DNA of 15,693 nucleotides from an uncultured Rubrobacteraceae bacterium (GTDB lineage: Bacteria; Actinomycetota; Rubrobacteria; Rubrobacterales; Rubrobacteraceae), in the NCBI GenBank assembly GCA_902806015.1, contig CADCUZ010000022.1, positions 1 to 15,693 of the forward strand, read 5' to 3'. Shown piece after piece: positions 13,358-15,693 of the stretch. The notes beneath the pieces were generated by a model that saw nothing but the letters and a program-made list of their open reading frames with translations, was not told the DNA's origin and searched no databases. Each line of letters opens with the position of its first letter. Position 1 is the first letter of the stretch. The position numbers and the translations under genes are program-made.

Positions 13358-13711
13358 ATGGCTATCGATAAAGTCCTCGCGAATGTCGCGGTCGACGATT
13401 TCCCCTCGGCGCTCACCTGGTACGAACGACTTCTCGGCCGTCCTGCCGACGCTGCACCGATGGAGGGGTTGGCCGAGTGGCATCTCGCCGAGGGTGGGGG
13501 GCTGCAAGTGAGCGACGATGAGGCCCGTGCAGGATCGTCCAGCGTCACCCTCATGGTGCAAAGTCTTGACGACCAGCTTGCCGCACTGAGGGCGGAAGGA
13601 ATACCCGTCGGACCGATTCAAGGGACCCCAGGGCTCGTGAAGGTCGCCACGGTAACCGACCCCGAAGGCAACCGGCTCACCTTCGCCGAAGATCTCGTTG
13701 ACAAGAATTGA
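13358..13711 (+). CDS. VOC-family (glyoxalase/bleomycin-resistance-like) protein
   Basis: A 117-aa protein with one vicinal-oxygen-chelate domain of two beta-alpha-beta-beta-beta modules. KVLANVAVDDFPSALTWYER opens module 1, and GLAEWHLAEGGGLQVSD completes it. SSSVTLMVQSLDDQLAALRA opens module 2, which closes with KVATVTDPEGNRLTFAEDL. The usual metal-binding His at the first strand is Asn (ANVAVDD) and the expected Glu appears late (FAED), so metal-dependent catalysis is doubtful. A binding or resistance role is as likely. Size is normal. ATG at 13358 follows GGGGAAGGG by seven bases. It stands divergent to the TetR gene with a long leader of about 175 bases if it is transcribed from the operator region, making it a candidate target of that repressor. 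Confidence 0.82.
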   Translation: MAIDKVLANVAVDDFPSALTWYERLLGRPADAAPMEGLAEWHLAEGGGLQVSDDEARAGSSSVTLMVQSLDDQLAALRAEGIPVGPIQGTPGLVKVATVTDPEGNRLTFAEDLVDKN

Positions 13712-14010
13712 AAGCGCATCCAATGACGGTCAGTTCAAGCCGGGCGTTCTCCGAAGTCCGTATCCAGAACGTTGAATGAGAAACCTCTTCGACCACGAGG
13801 ATGCCATGGTATGGTCTGCCCTGGCGACAGGACGGCCACAACACATTTGGTACCCCTGAATAAAGATGCGTGAGGAGGGATACGCCTAGCTGCTACGGGG
13901 CAGTAGCCTTTAACACCACCTAGCTCAGCACCAGCTCCACCTCCGAGGCCCCTCCGGTAAGCTGGGCGCGGAACCTAACCTCTGGCGAGTTTGTAGTTGG
14001 GAAACCCTCG
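13712..14010. other. Intergenic stretch without a recognisable gene
   Basis: About 300 bases of lower G/C bias with no family match. The plus strand has stops in all frames. A short minus-strand frame ending in TAG at 13920-13922 reads FRAQLTGGASEVELVLS, which looks like the C-terminus of a lost protein, but it runs antisense into the reductase relic. The 15-base sequence GGGCGTTCTCCGAAG (13742-13756) also occurs at 11151-11165. Confidence 0.3.
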
Positions 14011-14271
14011 ATGCCGCCGCAGCGCCTCGTTGAGCGCCTGGCAACCATAGGCGCGACACGCCTTTGCGTTGACGGAGGAAAGACCATCCAAGGGTTTCTG
14101 AACGCGGGACTCATCGACGAACTAACCATTACTCGAGTCCCTATCCTGATCGGCACGGGGGTACCACTCTTCGGACCGCTTACCCACGACGTTAGGCTCA
14201 CCCACATCGCAACACGGCAGTTCGAGAACGGGTTCGTACAAAGCAAGTACCGCGTTGCGGATACCGTGTGA
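14011..14271 (+). pseudogene. RibD/dihydrofolate-reductase-family relic, C-terminal half
   Basis: The 86 codons read LVERLATIGATRLCVDGGKT, then IQGFLNAGLIDELTITRVPI, then LIGTGVPLFGPLTHDVRL. This is the C-terminal half of RibD_C/DHFR-like proteins: the VDGGKT nucleotide-phosphate loop, the DELTIT strand and the IGxGxPLF motif. The family is normally about 180 aa. The first about 90 residues, with the N-terminal strand and substrate pocket, are absent. The preceding 30 codons back to a TAG at 13920 show no match. ATG at 14011 is internal to the domain, so a stable enzyme is unlikely. The remaining sequence shows no stop or shift, so the deletion may be recent. Confidence 0.75.
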
Positions 14272-14272
14272 C

Positions 14273-14340
14273 GAACAATTGGGCAAGCTCGTAGAGCTCA
14301 GAGTCGGCGCGGTTAGAATTACCTAGGAGACACAGCTCTC
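14273..14340 (+). promoter_or_regulatory. Possible promoter region of the LLM oxidoreductase gene
   Basis: TAGAAT at 14314-14319 is a reasonable -10 about 54 bases before the start codon. A small inverted repeat (AGCTC-gta-GAGCT, 14287-14299) lies upstream, near where a -35 or operator would be. No good -35 hexamer is seen. Confidence 0.3.
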
Positions 14341-14372
14341 AGAAGAATTGGCCGACGAAGGAGTTGCACCAC

Positions 14373-15392
14373 GTGGATTTCGGGCTCTCCGTCTTGGACG
14401 TCTCGCCTGTCAGTGCGGGCTCGAATGGCGCCCAAGCACTCCGCAACACGCTCGATCTAGCTCGGCTAACCGACCGGCTCGGCTACAAGCGCTACTGGCT
14501 GGCCGAGCACCACAACCTGCCGAGCATAGCCAGCTCCGCGCCGGAGGTCATGATCGGGCACGTCGCGGGCGTGACACAGAAGATCAGGGTCGGCGCCGGG
14601 GGGATCATGCTCCCCAACCACGCCCCGCTCAAGGTGGCCGAGACCTTCCGGGTCCTGGAGGCCTTGCACCCGGGACGCATCGATCTCGGCATAGGCCGCG
14701 CCCCGGGCACCGACCCCGTCACGGCCACGGCCCTGCGCCGCTCCTCGGACGGGCTCGACGCGGAGAACTTCCCGCAGCGTTTCGGAGAACTCCTGGCGTT
14801 CTCCGGCGCAGGATTTCCGGAGGAGCATCCATTCCGGTCAGTGGTCGCAATGCCGTCCGACATTGGGCTGCCGCCAATCTGGCTGCTCGGCTCCAGCGGC
14901 TACTCGGCGCGGGCGGCCGGTCAGATGGGCTTCGGCTACGCCTTCGCCGCGCACTTCAGTCCGGCGGACCCAGCCCCCGCCATGCGCGCCTACCGAGAGA
15001 GCTTCGAGCCCTCCGAGGGCTTCGAGCGTCCCTCGGCCATCCTCGCGGTCGCCGTCGTCTGCGGGGAAACCGACGAGCACGCGAGGATACTCGCCTCTTC
15101 CATGGAGCTGGCCTGGGTCCGAATGCGCAGCGGCAAACCAGGGCAACTGCCGAGCCCCGAGGAGGCGATGGCCTACCCCTACACGCCGGCTGAACGCCAC
15201 CTGGCTGACACCTACCGCTACATGCAGGTCGTCGGTGACCCGCGGACAGTGAGGGCACGCCTGGCGGAGCTCGCCGAACACACGGCGACCGACGAGATCA
15301 TGGTCACCACCAACATCTACGACCACGCCGAGCGGCTACGCTCCTACGAGCGGCTCGCAGAGGTCTTCGAGATCGCGACGCCTGGCAAGTAG
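14373..15392 (+). CDS. LLM-class flavin-dependent oxidoreductase (MsnO8-like)
   Basis: A 339-aa member of the bacterial luciferase-like TIM-barrel family, which uses FMNH2 or F420H2 in monooxygenase-type reactions. Family marks are LSVLDVSPVSAGSNGAQALR at the N-terminus, LGYKRYWLAEHHNLPSIASS with the conserved AEHH, RVGAGGIMLPNHAPLKVAET, LHPGRIDLGIGRAPGTDP, and PPIWLLGSSGYSARAAGQMG. These match the MsnO8/alkanal monooxygenase-alpha-like subgroup from end to end, with normal length. The substrate is unknown; cofactor choice cannot be read from the sequence. GTG at 14373 lies nine bases after AAGGAG, a better fit than TTG 14364, which touches that site. It appears to stand alone after the reductase relic, with no obvious flavin reductase beside it. 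Confidence 0.88.
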   Translation: MDFGLSVLDVSPVSAGSNGAQALRNTLDLARLTDRLGYKRYWLAEHHNLPSIASSAPEVMIGHVAGVTQKIRVGAGGIMLPNHAPLKVAETFRVLEALHPGRIDLGIGRAPGTDPVTATALRRSSDGLDAENFPQRFGELLAFSGAGFPEEHPFRSVVAMPSDIGLPPIWLLGSSGYSARAAGQMGFGYAFAAHFSPADPAPAMRAYRESFEPSEGFERPSAILAVAVVCGETDEHARILASSMELAWVRMRSGKPGQLPSPEEAMAYPYTPAERHLADTYRYMQVVGDPRTVRARLAELAEHTATDEIMVTTNIYDHAERLRSYERLAEVFEIATPGK

Positions 15393-15611
15393 GCTGATAG
15401 CTTATCGCGCCCCATCAGGCCGCCCGATCAGCAGTGGGATCAGTACCAGTTTGAGGATCAACGCAGCAAAGGACTCCCTCGATAAGCAGGAACAGCGCCG
15501 ATGGTATGAACAAACCCCTCACCTAGTAGCTCAGTGGTGTCAAGAGGTCCCAGCGAAAGAGTGGCGGCTCCCTGAATCTTCGACAATTTCGCGTATTTAA
15601 GCCGATCTGAG
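15393..15611. other. Gene-free stretch with a tRNA-like scrap
   Basis: About 220 bases after the flavin enzyme, with no convincing frame. TAGTAGCTCAGTGGT (near 15524-15538, plus strand) looks like the D-arm region of a tRNA, but no acceptor, anticodon or T-arm follows in register. It may be a 5'-half tRNA relic or chance. Confidence 0.25.
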
Positions 15612-15660
15612 AGCCGACGAGCGGACTCGAACCGCTGACCTAATCTGTTGAGGAGTGATA
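15612..15660 (-). pseudogene. Second tRNA 3'-end relic
   Basis: A perfect minus-strand T-arm, AGCGG-TTCGAGT-CCGCT (15636-15620), is followed by the acceptor strand CGTCGGC (15619-15613) and discriminator T. The complementary GCCGACG expected about 70 bases upstream (near 15683-15689) is not present, and the anticodon region does not fold. Identity cannot be assigned. It has the same orientation and truncation pattern as the relic at 10554, so both look like 3' halves left by recombination. Confidence 0.5.
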
Positions 15661-15693
15661 AATAGAGTGTTGCAGGACTTCGCGCTCGCGGTG

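Noticed and set aside
13276..13371. 31-codon plus-strand frame before the VOC gene (MAEYSEMEAERMHDGHTKLG...)
   Set aside because: No ribosome site at proper spacing, overlaps the VOC start in another frame, and no recognisable homologue. It could be a leader peptide but evidence is too thin.
15524..15538. tRNA D-arm-like TAGTAGCTCAGTGGT on the plus strand
   Set aside because: No acceptor, anticodon or T-arm follows in register, and the motif is short enough to occur by chance.
1..15693. CRISPR array, complete insertion sequence, prophage or defence island
   Set aside because: No regularly spaced repeats, no transposase or integrase motifs, and no Cas, restriction, toxin-antitoxin or phage structural genes were recognisable on either strand.

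Overview
The window looks like chromosome from a high-GC Gram-positive bacterium, most likely an actinobacterium of the Rubrobacter type. This rests on the strong G/C preference at third codon positions, frequent GTG/TTG starts (one probable CTG), several apparently leaderless genes, and the general gene content. The taxonomic guess is inference. I see no complete phage, transposon, CRISPR array or recognisable defence system. The striking theme is gene decay and small regulatory palindromes around ordinary metabolic genes.

Layout. (1) 1-1667: a PAP2-like membrane protein running off the left edge (minus strand), divergent from a Nif3/YqfO-type dinuclear metal protein (plus strand). Both starts sit on one palindromic -10 element. 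(2) 1706-4317: a minus-strand operon, class I mannose-6-phosphate isomerase > PfkB sugar kinase (fructokinase-like) > GNAT acetyltransferase. The kinase stop and GNAT ATG abut, and the GNAT frame is broken twice. (3) 4347-5192: a regulatory region with back-to-back promoters, a 14-bp palindrome and a hairpin, followed by a plus-strand sugar-kinase pseudogene. That pseudogene begins as PfkB, shifts frame several times and ends like the C-terminus of an FGGY kinase. (4) 5282-6169: an EamA/DMT permease. (5) 6380-7200: a graveyard holding a degraded minus-strand coding sequence and a plus-strand scrap of response-regulator receiver domain. (6) 7201-8685: a Tat-exported sulfatase-superfamily enzyme whose nucleophile motif is not the canonical C/S-x-P-x-R. 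(7) 8686-10254: an intergenic stretch, a 99-aa unknown ORF ending in a terminator-like hairpin, and a two-gene unit of a 45-aa membrane peptide and a nucleoside deaminase. (8) 10283-11310: relic DNA with an inverted-repeat structure, a truncated tRNA 3' end, a terminator-like hairpin and the last two helices of an MFS transporter. (9) 11311-13711: an SRPBCC protein, a two-TM plus winged-helix protein, a TetR regulator with a perfect 24-bp operator over its own promoter, and a divergent VOC/glyoxalase-like protein. (10) 13712-15693: an N-terminally deleted RibD/DHFR-family reductase, an intact luciferase-like (LLM) flavin monooxygenase, and a second truncated tRNA 3' end.

How it fits together. 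Isomerase and fructokinase would link fructose, fructose-6-P and mannose-6-P; the broken kinases next door suggest a reduced sugar-utilisation locus. The TetR operator probably controls TetR itself and perhaps the VOC gene. The two tRNA 3'-end relics, about 5.06 kb apart in the same orientation, bracket the most degraded and mosaic part. This hints at past integration and excision at tRNA genes, but I find no integrase and no matching att repeat pair.
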